Assembly (NCBI GenBank): GCA_023395615.1
Contig: JAEWYP010000076.1
Location: forward strand, 1 to 5,439
Length of the DNA: 5,439 nucleotides
Reading direction: 5' to 3'
DNA from: Bacillota bacterium
GTDB taxonomy: Bacteria; Bacillota; Clostridia; Christensenellales; Aristaeellaceae
A program made the translations under genes and the position numbers. Below the pieces are notes generated by a model. The model was not told the origin of the DNA. It did not search any database and worked only from the letters and a program-made list of their open reading frames with translations. Of this stretch, positions 1 to 5,439 are shown piece by piece. Position 1 is the stretch's first letter. The number at the start of each line of letters is the position of its first letter.

Positions 1-220
1 TTTTTCCAGCCTAAGCGAACCCGGGGCGGTGCGAGCCGGGCGGCAGGAGAACGAAAGCAGATCACCCCGGAGCACGAACCCCGACGGAGGCGGCGCTTCC
101 CAGGGCTTCGCGGGCGCTCCCGATACAGGGCGAACGAGTGGGCGTTGCCGCAAAAAGCTTCGCCAAACAGGGTGGTACCGCGGATGAATTTCCGTCCCGT
201 TTTTACGGGGCGGTTTTTTT
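1..220 (+). promoter_or_regulatory. Isoleucine T-box riboswitch leader of ileS (5' end cut by window edge)
   Basis: This tRNA-sensing leader binds tRNA-Ile in the nascent mRNA and lets transcription continue into ileS when the tRNA is uncharged. Seen: the AG-bulge AAGCGA (13-18); the distal stem I helix CCCGG/CCGGG (20-24 with 36-40) closing the typical loop GGCGGTGCGAG; and the specifier codon ATC (61-63, Ile) followed by A and a CCCCGGAGC stretch, as usual in T-boxes. A possible stem III is 129-134 with 159-164. The T-box motif AGGGTGGTACCGCGG lies at 169-183. In the antiterminator, GGG 170-172 pairs with CCC 196-198 and GCGG 180-183 with CCGT 192-195. The 7-base bulge between them carries TGGT (173-176), complementary to a tRNA 3' end ACCA with discriminator A. 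The antiterminator uses the 5' strand of the terminator, so the two folds exclude each other. The stem I base, its K-turn and the 5' specifier-loop strand lie upstream of the window, as must the promoter. Confidence 0.95.
192..220 (+). terminator. Rho-independent terminator of the T-box
   Basis: A 9-bp stem (192-200 with 205-213, one G-U pair at 195/210) closes a TTTT loop and is followed by seven T residues (214-220). Its 5' strand is shared with the T-box antiterminator, so this is the conditional attenuator of ileS. It should form when tRNA-Ile is charged and stop transcription about 30 bases before the ileS start codon. Confidence 0.93.
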
Positions 221-238
221 GTACCGCGAACGGTTGTT

Positions 239-245
239 GGAGGGG
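239..245 (+). promoter_or_regulatory. Ribosome binding site of ileS
   Basis: GGAGGGG lies six bases before the ATG at 252. This site decides the start: the reading frame stays open upstream to a GTG at 138, but that stretch is the T-box and its terminator, so residues encoded there cannot be part of the normal protein. Confidence 0.9.
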
Positions 246-251
246 AAAGGC

Positions 252-3200
252 ATGTATCAGAAGGTTTCGACGGATATGGATTTCGTGGGGCGCGAAAAAA
301 AGGTGCTGGAATTCTGGAAGGAGAACGGCATCATCGAAAAGTCCTTCCACCATAGCGAGGGGAAGGAGCGCTTCACGTTCTTTGACGGGCCGCCCACAGC
401 GAACGGCAGGCCGCATATCGGCCATATCGAAACCCGCGCCATCAAGGACCTGATCCCCCGGTTCCAGTCCATGAAGGGCAAGGATGTGCTGCGCAAGGCG
501 GGGTGGGATACCCATGGCCTGCCGGTGGAGCTGGAAGTGGAAAAAATGCTCCATCTGGACGGCAAACCCGCCATCGAACAGTACGGCATCGAGCCGTTCA
601 TCAAAAAGTGCAAGGAAAGCGTGTGGAAGTACCAGCACGAGTGGGAGGATATGTCCGACCGGGTGGCATTCTGGGCGGATATGGAGCACCCGTATGTGAC
701 CTACCACAACGATTATATTGAGTCCGAATGGTGGAGCCTGAAGGAAATCTGGAAAAAGGGCCTGCTGTATAAGGGCTTTAAAGTGGTGCCGTATTGCCCG
801 CGCTGCGGCACGGCGTTAAGCAGCCACGAGGTGGCGCAGGGGTACAAGGAGGTTAGCGATACCTCCGCGTTTGTGCGCTTTCGGGTGAAGGGCCGCGAGC
901 ATGCCTATATCCTCGCCTGGACCACCACGCCCTGGACGCTGCCAAGCAACGTGGCCCTGTGCGTGAACGCGAACGAGACCTACGCGGAGTTTGAGCTGGA
1001 AGGCGCTACCTACTACCTTGCCGAAGCGCTGATCCACAGCGTGTTCGGCGAGGACGCGCACGAGGGCAAGGTGCTCAAAACCATGCCCGGCAGCGACCTG
1101 TGCGGCATGGAATACGAGCAGTTGTACCGTTTCGACGGCGTGACGTATCCCCGGGAAAAGGGCTGGTACGTAGTCAGCGATAACTATGTTACCCTGACCG
1201 ACGGCTCTGGCATTGTGCATATCGCGCCCGCGTTCGGCGAGGACGACGCGCGCGTGGGCCGGGATAATAACCTGCCCTTTGTGCAGCTGGTAAACACGCA
1301 GGGCAAGTTTGTGGAGGGCACGCCCTGGGCGGGCGAACCCACCAAGGAAGTTAACGAAAAGGTGCTGGCGGATTTGAAGGCGAGGGGCCTGCTATTCGCT
1401 GCGGTGCCCTTTACGCACAACTACCCCTTCTGCTGGCGCTGCGATACACCGCTTTTATACTACGCGCGTTCCACCTGGTTTATCCGCATGACCGCCCTGC
1501 ACGACCAGCTGATGGCCAACAACCGTACCGTGAACTGGATGCCGGATAACATCAAGGAAGGGCGCTTCGGCAACTTTTTGGATAATGTGGTGGACTGGGG
1601 CCTGTCCCGCGAGCGGTACTGGGGCACGCCGCTGCCCGTGTGGGTCTGCCCGGAGGGGCATATCCACGTGATTGGCTCCCGGCAGGAACTGCGCGACATG
1701 TCAACCGCGCCCGTGGCGGAGGATATCGAACTGCACCGCCCATACATCGACCAGGTGGAGATCACCTGCCCGGAGTGCGGCCAGCCCATGCACCGTGTGC
1801 CGGAAGTGATCGACTGCTGGTACGACAGCGGCAGCATGCCCTTCGCGCAATGGCACTATCCGTTTGAAAACCGGGACACGTTTGAAAAACGCTTCCCCGC
1901 CGATTTCATCAGCGAAGCCATCGACCAGACGCGCGGGTGGTTCTACACCCTGATGGCTATCGGCACGCTGATCTTCGACCGCTCGCCGTTTGAAAACTGC
2001 ATCGTGATGGGTCACGTGCAGGATGAGAACGGTAAAAAGATGAGCAAGCATCTGGGCAACGTGGTGGACCCGTGGAGTGTGCTGGATAAGCAGGGTGCGG
2101 ACGCCGTGCGCTGGTACTTCTACTCCACCAGCGCGCCGTGGCTGCCCAACCGTTTCAGCGATAAGGCGCTTGGCGAGGTGCAGCGCAAATTTATGTCCAC
2201 GCTGCAAAACACCTACGCGTTCTTCGTGCTGTACGCCAACATCGACCAGTTTGACCCCAAGGAGCACGACATCGCGCAGGTCAAGCTGACGCTGATGGAT
2301 CGCTGGATTTTGAGCCGCCTCAATCAGCTGGTGAAGCAGGTGGACGACGACCTGAGCCACTACCGTATCCCCGAACCGGCCAACGCCATCGCTGACTTTG
2401 TGGAGGAACTGAGCAACTGGTACGTGCGCCGCGGGCGCGAGCGTTTCTGGGGCAAGGGAATGGACGACACCAAGGAAGCCGCTTTCGTAACGCTGTATAC
2501 GGTACTGACCACGCTTGCGAAGGTGATCGCTCCGTTTATGCCGTTCATGAGCGAGGACATTTACCAGAACCTTGTCCGCTCGGTAGACCCGAACGCGCCG
2601 GAAAGCGTGCATCTGTGCGACTTCCCCGCGCCGGACGAGGACCGGATTGATCTGCGACTGAACGAGCAGATGGAGGCGCTGCTGGAAGTGGTCAGCCTGG
2701 GGCATGCGTGCCGCAACGCTGCCGCCCTGAAGGTACGCCAACCGCTGGCCGCCCTGTATGTGAAGGGTACGAAGTTCGACGAAGCGCTGATGGAACTGGC
2801 GGCGGACGAACTGAACGTGAAACAGGTCGTGTTTACCGACGACGCGCGCGCCTTTACCACCTACAACTTAAAACCGCAGATGCGCACGCTGGGGCCGAAG
2901 TACGGAAAACTGCTGGGCAAGATCGGCGCGTGGCTGAAGGACGCCGACGGCAACGACGTGGTGGATGCGTTCAACCGCGGCGAAAACGTGGCTTTCTCGC
3001 TGGACGGCACGGAAGTATCGCTGGCGAAGGATGACGTGCTGACCGAATCCGTGCATAAACCGGGCTTCGCTTCGCAGATGGACGGCGAAGTGACCGTGGT
3101 GCTGGACTGCAACCTGACCCCCGCACTTGTGCAGGAAGGCTACCAGCGCGAGGTGGTCAGTAAACTGCAGACCATGCGCAAGGACGCGGAATACGCCGTG

Positions 3201-3389
3201 ACCGACCGCATCGCCGTAACGTATTCTACCGACGCGGAGCTTACCGCCGCCATCGAGGCGGGCAAAGCGTTTATCATGCAAAGCGTGCTGGCTACCTCGC
3301 TCACGGCCGGGGAACCCGCGCAGGGTGCGTATACACAGGAGTGGGATGTGAACGGCAAACCCGCGACGCTGAGCATCACAAAAAACTAA
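252..3389 (+). CDS. ileS: Isoleucine--tRNA ligase, long (type II) form
   Basis: This cytoplasmic class I aminoacyl-tRNA synthetase charges tRNA-Ile with isoleucine (EC 6.1.1.5). The product is 1045 aa; type II enzymes run about 1030-1050 aa, against about 930 for type I. Seen, counted from the ATG at 252: the HIGH signature at residues 55-58 (GRPHIGH context); the CP1 editing domain with WTTTPWTLPSN near 223-233 and GSGIVHIAPAFGEDD near 318-332; Cys pairs CPRC (182-185) and CWRC (394-397), likely one zinc site; a further pair CPEC (506-509); CWYDSGSMPFAQWHYP; GWFYTLM; and KMSKH (596-600), the ATP-binding loop. An anticodon-binding helical region and a C-terminal domain follow, without a type I C-terminal zinc finger. 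Type II IleRS is known for low mupirocin sensitivity in several lineages; whether that holds here cannot be read from the sequence. The T-box upstream implies induction by uncharged tRNA-Ile. No convincing terminator follows the stop. One oddity is that the first half of the second Cys cluster reads CPEGHIH (from C466), with only one Cys. Confidence 0.98.
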   Translation: MYQKVSTDMDFVGREKKVLEFWKENGIIEKSFHHSEGKERFTFFDGPPTANGRPHIGHIETRAIKDLIPRFQSMKGKDVLRKAGWDTHGLPVELEVEKMLHLDGKPAIEQYGIEPFIKKCKESVWKYQHEWEDMSDRVAFWADMEHPYVTYHNDYIESEWWSLKEIWKKGLLYKGFKVVPYCPRCGTALSSHEVAQGYKEVSDTSAFVRFRVKGREHAYILAWTTTPWTLPSNVALCVNANETYAEFELEGATYYLAEALIHSVFGEDAHEGKVLKTMPGSDLCGMEYEQLYRFDGVTYPREKGWYVVSDNYVTLTDGSGIVHIAPAFGEDDARVGRDNNLPFVQLVNTQGKFVEGTPWAGEPTKEVNEKVLADLKARGLLFAAVPFTHNYPFCWRCDTPLLYYARSTWFIRMTALHDQLMANNRTVNWMPDNIKEGRFGNFLDNVVDWGLSRERYWGTPLPVWVCPEGHIHVIGSRQELRDMSTAPVAEDIELHRPYIDQVEITCPECGQPMHRVPEVIDCWYDSGSMPFAQWHYPFENRDTFEKRFPADFISEAIDQTRGWFYTLMAIGTLIFDRSPFENCIVMGHVQDENGKKMSKHLGNVVDPWSVLDKQGADAVRWYFYSTSAPWLPNRFSDKALGEVQRKFMSTLQNTYAFFVLYANIDQFDPKEHDIAQVKLTLMDRWILSRLNQLVKQVDDDLSHYRIPEPANAIADFVEELSNWYVRRGRERFWGKGMDDTKEAAFVTLYTVLTTLAKVIAPFMPFMSEDIYQNLVRSVDPNAPESVHLCDFPAPDEDRIDLRLNEQMEALLEVVSLGHACRNAAALKVRQPLAALYVKGTKFDEALMELAADELNVKQVVFTDDARAFTTYNLKPQMRTLGPKYGKLLGKIGAWLKDADGNDVVDAFNRGENVAFSLDGTEVSLAKDDVLTESVHKPGFASQMDGEVTVVLDCNLTPALVQEGYQREVVSKLQTMRKDAEYAVTDRIAVTYSTDAELTAAIEAGKAFIMQSVLATSLTAGEPAQGAYTQEWDVNGKPATLSITKN

Positions 3390-3652
3390 AAAGCCGGGTA
3401 AACAGGATTTGAAGCATCGTTTACCTGAAGCTCACTTCCCAAACCATTTCCGCACCTGTTGTGAAGAAATTTTGACCGCCGTTCGCCGTGCCACACATGG
3501 CGGGCGGCGGCCGAAACGTTATGGAAACCAATTGACTGCCAGCCGAGGGCACAGCGCGGACAGAAGAAAAATCGCCTTTCCAAACCCGCAACGCCGTTCG
3601 GCGATCATCAGAACGCATCAGACGCCGGGATCGGAACAACGTTTGTTCCTGT
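3390..3652. other. Spacer after ileS with several hairpins, no credible gene
   Basis: I recognise no gene here. Frames are open on both strands (for example a TTG-started frame at 3409-3666 and minus frames at 3421-3639 and 3386-3583), but their translations are rich in Arg, Ser and Pro, show no family motif and have no clear ribosome binding site. Seen: an inverted repeat GGTAAAC/GTTTACC (3397-3403 with 3419-3425) just after the ileS stop, with no T-run, so not a typical terminator; a GC-rich hairpin at 3484-3509 (CGCCG/CGGCG outer and GCCA/TGGC inner stems); ATCGCC/GGCGAT (3571-3576 with 3600-3605); and the perfect dyad described separately. The density of hairpins allows a structured RNA or remains of a mobile repeat; neither is shown. 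Confidence 0.5.
3633..3649. repeat. Perfect 7-bp inverted repeat, 3-base loop
   Basis: GGAACAA (3633-3639) and TTGTTCC (3643-3649) are exact reverse complements separated by CGT. The dyad ends three bases before the large palindrome begins. It could be a protein-binding operator, a small RNA hairpin or part of the same repeat element. No T-run follows, so it is not a usual terminator. Confidence 0.6.
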
Positions 3653-3817
3653 CAGGGAAGCGCTGAATCTATCCCTTTCTCGCCGGCCTTCGCGGAGCAC
3701 CACATCTTCGGGCTCGAAAAGCCTTGAAATAGTGCAGCTATTCCTTCGGCTTTTCTCACTCAAATCTGTTGCGCTCCGCTTTGGCAGCCGTGAAGTGATT
3801 GAATCAGCGCTTACCTG
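3653..3817. repeat. 165-bp imperfect palindrome (fold-back, MITE-like element or long RNA hairpin)
   Basis: The two halves are inverted copies centred near 3735, and paired positions keep a nearly constant sum (7470-7471), so pairing is almost gapless. Outer arms 3653-3669 and 3801-3817 match at 15 of 17 positions. Moving inward: 3675-3678 pairs with 3792-3795; GCGGAGC 3692-3698 with 3773-3779 (7 of 7); a looser equal-length stretch 3699-3715 opposite 3756-3772; GAAAAGCC 3716-3723 with 3748-3755 (8 of 8); and AATAG 3728-3732 with CTATT 3738-3742 around a TGCAG loop. Terminal inverted repeats, small size and absence of coding capacity fit a non-autonomous fold-back element. I see no target-site duplication at the ends and no transposase nearby. 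Alternatively it may be a conserved intergenic hairpin or a processed RNA. Transcribed from either strand it would give a long hairpin. It lacks a terminal T-run, so it is not an ordinary terminator. Confidence 0.8.
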
Positions 3818-3852
3818 GGCAGCTTGAGATCAACTCGCAGGGTTTGTGAACC

Positions 3853-3882
3853 TTGGGAACGAATAATGTAGCATCCTGTTAT
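3853..3882 (+). promoter_or_regulatory. Weak candidate sigma-A promoter for the methyltransferase gene
   Basis: TTGGGA (3853-3858) and TGTTAT (3877-3882) each match four of six bases of the TTGACA and TATAAT consensus, with an 18-base spacer. The match is poor; an alternative -10 such as TAATGT (3864-3869) lacks a well-spaced -35. The long spacer after ileS makes a separate promoter somewhere here likely, but its position is uncertain. Confidence 0.2.
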
Positions 3883-3889
3883 GGAAAGC

Positions 3890-3896
3890 AAAGGGG
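3890..3896 (+). promoter_or_regulatory. Ribosome binding site of the methyltransferase gene
   Basis: AAAGGGG lies six bases before the ATG at 3903. It is weaker than the ileS site but correctly spaced. An ATG at 3881 is out of frame, which supports 3903 as the start. Confidence 0.65.
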
Positions 3897-3902
3897 TATA
3901 CC

Positions 3903-4769
3903 ATGTTTTTATGCGACCAGTGGCGTGATTATGAGGTGCTGGATACCGGCGACGGCGAGAAGCTGGAACGCTGGAAAAATGTGATCCTGCGCCGCCCGGA
4001 CCCGCAGGTGATCTGGCCCAAAGCCAACCCGGAACGGTGGGAAAAGGCGGACGCGCACTATACCCGCAGCGAAACCGGCGGCGGCAGCTGGGCGTTTGCG
4101 CATACTCTGCCCGAACGCTGGGTGATGACGCTTGGCGACCTTAAGTTCTATGTGCGCCCGACGGGTTTTAAACATACCGGGCTGTTTCCGGAGCAGGCGG
4201 CTAACTGGGCGTTCATGCGCGAGCGTATCGCCGGGGCTGTGGCGCGGGGACAGAATGTGAAGGTGCTCAACCTCTTCGCCTACACGGGCGGGGCTACGCT
4301 GGCCTGCGCCGCTGCGGGCGCGCACGTAACGCATGTGGACGCGGCCAAGGGCATGGTGCAGTGGGCGAAGGAGAACCGCGACCTTTCCGGCATCCCGGAG
4401 GAGCGCACGCGGTTTATCGTGGAGGACGCTAAAGCCTTTGTGCAGCGGGAACTGCGCCGCGGCAACCGCTACGACGGCATCCTGATGGACCCGCCCAGCT
4501 ACGGGCGCGGCCCCAGCGGCGAGGTGTGGAAGCTGGAGGACGAGCTGTATGGGCTTACGGAGCTGTGTGCACAGGCCCTGTCGGATGCTCCGCTGTTCTT
4601 TTTGCTGAACGGATATACCACGGGCTTCTCGGCGAGTGTGTTGGGTAATGTGGTACGGCGCTGCGTGGGCGGGCGCGGTACGACCGTGGCGGAGGAACTG
4701 GCTCTGCCGGTTACGACGGGCGGGGTGCTGCCCTGCGGCGCTACGGCGCGGTGGACGCCCGATGTGTAA
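3903..4769 (+). CDS. Class I SAM-dependent methyltransferase, RlmI-related (PF10672-type), likely RNA-modifying
   Basis: This is a cytosolic Rossmann-fold methyltransferase of 288 aa, resembling proteins grouped with 23S rRNA methyltransferases such as RlmI. Seen: motif I VLNLFAYTGG (residues 121-130), which binds S-adenosylmethionine; an acidic residue after the second strand, D146 in HVDAAKG, expected to contact the SAM ribose; motif IV DPPSYGRG starting at D196; and a C-terminal LPCGATARW. The first 110 residues are mostly beta-type sequence ending in GLFPEQAANW, typical before the SAM domain in this family. E. coli RlmI is about 396 aa with an N-terminal PUA domain; this protein is shorter and has no room for one. 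The SCS-like catalytic Cys region of RlmI is replaced by NGYTTGFS, so cytosine-C5 methylation should not be assumed. The target RNA and atom are unknown. Its last 8 bases overlap the start of the pseudouridine synthase gene, which suggests a two-gene operon. The family call is firm, the substrate is not. Confidence 0.92.
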   Translation: MFLCDQWRDYEVLDTGDGEKLERWKNVILRRPDPQVIWPKANPERWEKADAHYTRSETGGGSWAFAHTLPERWVMTLGDLKFYVRPTGFKHTGLFPEQAANWAFMRERIAGAVARGQNVKVLNLFAYTGGATLACAAAGAHVTHVDAAKGMVQWAKENRDLSGIPEERTRFIVEDAKAFVQRELRRGNRYDGILMDPPSYGRGPSGEVWKLEDELYGLTELCAQALSDAPLFFLLNGYTTGFSASVLGNVVRRCVGGRGTTVAEELALPVTTGGVLPCGATARWTPDV

Positions 4770-5439
4770 TGTGGTGTACGAGGACAATCATCTGCTGATT
4801 GTGGAAAAGCCGCCCAACCTGCTGACGCAGGGGGACGAAACTGGCGACGAGTGTCTGCTGGATAAGATGAAACGCTATCTCGTGACGAAATATCAGAAAC
4901 CGGGCGAAGCCTATCTGGGGTGCGTGCACCGGCTGGATCGCCCGGTGGGCGGGCTGGTGGCGCTGGCGAAAACCAGCAAAGCGGCGGCACGCCTGAGCGA
5001 GCAGCTTCGCGCGCATACGATGCAGCGGGAGTACCTCGCGGTGGTGCGCGGCGCGGACCTGTCGGAATCCGGCACGCTTTCGGATTGGTTATTAAAGGAC
5101 GACGCGACCGGTAATGTCCGCTGCGTGCCGCCGGGTACGGCCGGTTCCCAACAGGCCACGCTGCATTGGCGGCGCATCGCGGCGGAGACACAAACGGATC
5201 GGGCGCTGCTGCATATCCGGCTGGAAACGGGCCGTAAACATCAAATCCGCGTGCAATTGGCGCAATACGGCCACCCCATCGTGCAGGACCTGCGCTATGG
5301 CAGTGGTGAACCGGGCGAACCCATTGCGTTGTGGGGCGCGGTGCTGACGCTGAACCATCCGACCCAAAAGACGCCGATGACCTTCGTGAGCCGCCCGCAG
5401 GGCCGGGCATTCGTCCCCTTCGCGGCGCAGATGGACGCG
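4762..5439 (+). CDS. RluA-family pseudouridine synthase (3' end cut by window edge)
   Basis: The enzyme converts uridine to pseudouridine in rRNA or tRNA; the exact site cannot be told from sequence. The 226 residues present start at ATG 4762, which shares ATGTGTAA with the end of the methyltransferase gene. Seen: N-terminal VVYEDNHLLIVEKP, the usual RluA opening strand; the catalytic-loop motif HRLDRPVGG with the catalytic Asp at residue 59; REYLAVV; TGRKHQIRVQLA at 156-167; GHPIVQDLRYG; and LNHPTQKTPMTF near the end. There is no S4 RNA-binding domain before the catalytic part, so it belongs to the short form without S4. The PVGG after HRLDR replaces the more familiar TSG; I recall this variant from short clostridial homologues. 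No strong ribosome binding site precedes the ATG, which fits translational coupling to the gene before it. A GTG at 4771 is a weaker in-frame alternative start. Since the C-terminal HP...P...F region is already present, only a few residues are probably missing. Confidence 0.94.
   Translation, partial: MCNVVYEDNHLLIVEKPPNLLTQGDETGDECLLDKMKRYLVTKYQKPGEAYLGCVHRLDRPVGGLVALAKTSKAAARLSEQLRAHTMQREYLAVVRGADLSESGTLSDWLLKDDATGNVRCVPPGTAGSQQATLHWRRIAAETQTDRALLHIRLETGRKHQIRVQLAQYGHPIVQDLRYGSGEPGEPIALWGAVLTLNHPTQKTPMTFVSRPQGRAFVPFAAQMDA

Noticed and set aside
1701..2741. Long (346-codon) minus-strand frame inside ileS
   Set aside because: It lies wholly opposite the conserved ileS coding sequence, including KMSKH. 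It is rich in His, Val and Arg as expected for an antisense shadow of GC-rich codons.
3397..3425. Inverted repeat GGTAAAC/GTTTACC after the ileS stop as an intrinsic terminator
   Set aside because: The stem is only 7 bp and AT-leaning, the loop is 15 bases and no T-run follows. It may be a hairpin but does not meet terminator criteria.
3421..3639. 72-codon minus-strand frame in the spacer
   Set aside because: It reads somewhat more protein-like near its C-terminus but has no recognised family and no visible ribosome binding site, and it overlaps hairpins. Not enough support for a gene.
3633..3649. LexA (SOS) box reading of the dyad
   Set aside because: The half-sites GAAC and GTTC or GTTT do not have the 4-base spacing of the Bacillota LexA box, and no SOS gene is nearby.
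3409..3666. 85-codon plus-strand frame starting at TTG in the ileS-methyltransferase spacer
   Set aside because: The translation is low in hydrophobic core pattern and rich in Arg, Ser and Pro. It has a TTG start without a clear ribosome binding site, no recognisable motif, and ends inside the palindrome arm. Opposite-strand frames over the same DNA are equally open.
3653..3817. CRISPR array, or insertion sequence with transposase
   Set aside because: There are no regularly spaced direct repeats and no transposase-coding frame. The structure is a single inverted fold-back.
3909..4787. 292-codon minus-strand frame opposite the methyltransferase, and the 303-codon minus frame at 4499-5410
   Set aside because: Both are antisense shadows of the methyltransferase and pseudouridine synthase, whose motifs (VLNLFAYTGG, DPPSYG, HRLDRP, TGRKHQIR) are clear on the plus strand. 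The minus translations show no family features.

Overview
The window looks like a chromosomal segment of a GC-rich member of the Bacillota, most likely class Clostridia. The reasons are a T-box (tRNA-sensing) leader with the isoleucine codon ATC as specifier, a strong GGAGG-type ribosome binding site, an isoleucyl-tRNA synthetase of the long type-II form common in clostridia, and two rRNA/tRNA-modification-type genes whose sequence style fits this group. This assignment is inference from gene style; no taxonomic marker was compared.

Layout, all on the + strand. Positions 1-220 are the 3' part of an isoleucine T-box riboswitch: the upper part of stem I, the ATC specifier, the T-box/antiterminator and an intrinsic terminator. 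The 5' base of stem I lies outside the window. ileS follows at 252-3389 and is complete. Positions 3390-3902 are a 513-bp gap with no credible gene. It holds several small hairpins, a perfect 7-bp dyad (3633-3649) and, at 3653-3817, a 165-bp nearly gapless imperfect palindrome that looks like a fold-back (MITE-like) repeat or a long structured RNA. A class I SAM-dependent methyltransferase related to the RlmI group follows (3903-4769). An RluA-family pseudouridine synthase overlaps its end by 8 bases and runs off the right edge (4762-5439, partial).

How the parts fit: all three genes serve translation. The T-box makes ileS expression depend on uncharged tRNA-Ile. The methyltransferase and pseudouridine synthase form a probable translationally coupled pair of RNA-modifying enzymes, separated from ileS by the palindrome-bearing spacer and probably transcribed from their own promoter. 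The coding genes are ordinary housekeeping genes. The palindromic element and the unexplained sequence beside it are the least explained part of the window.
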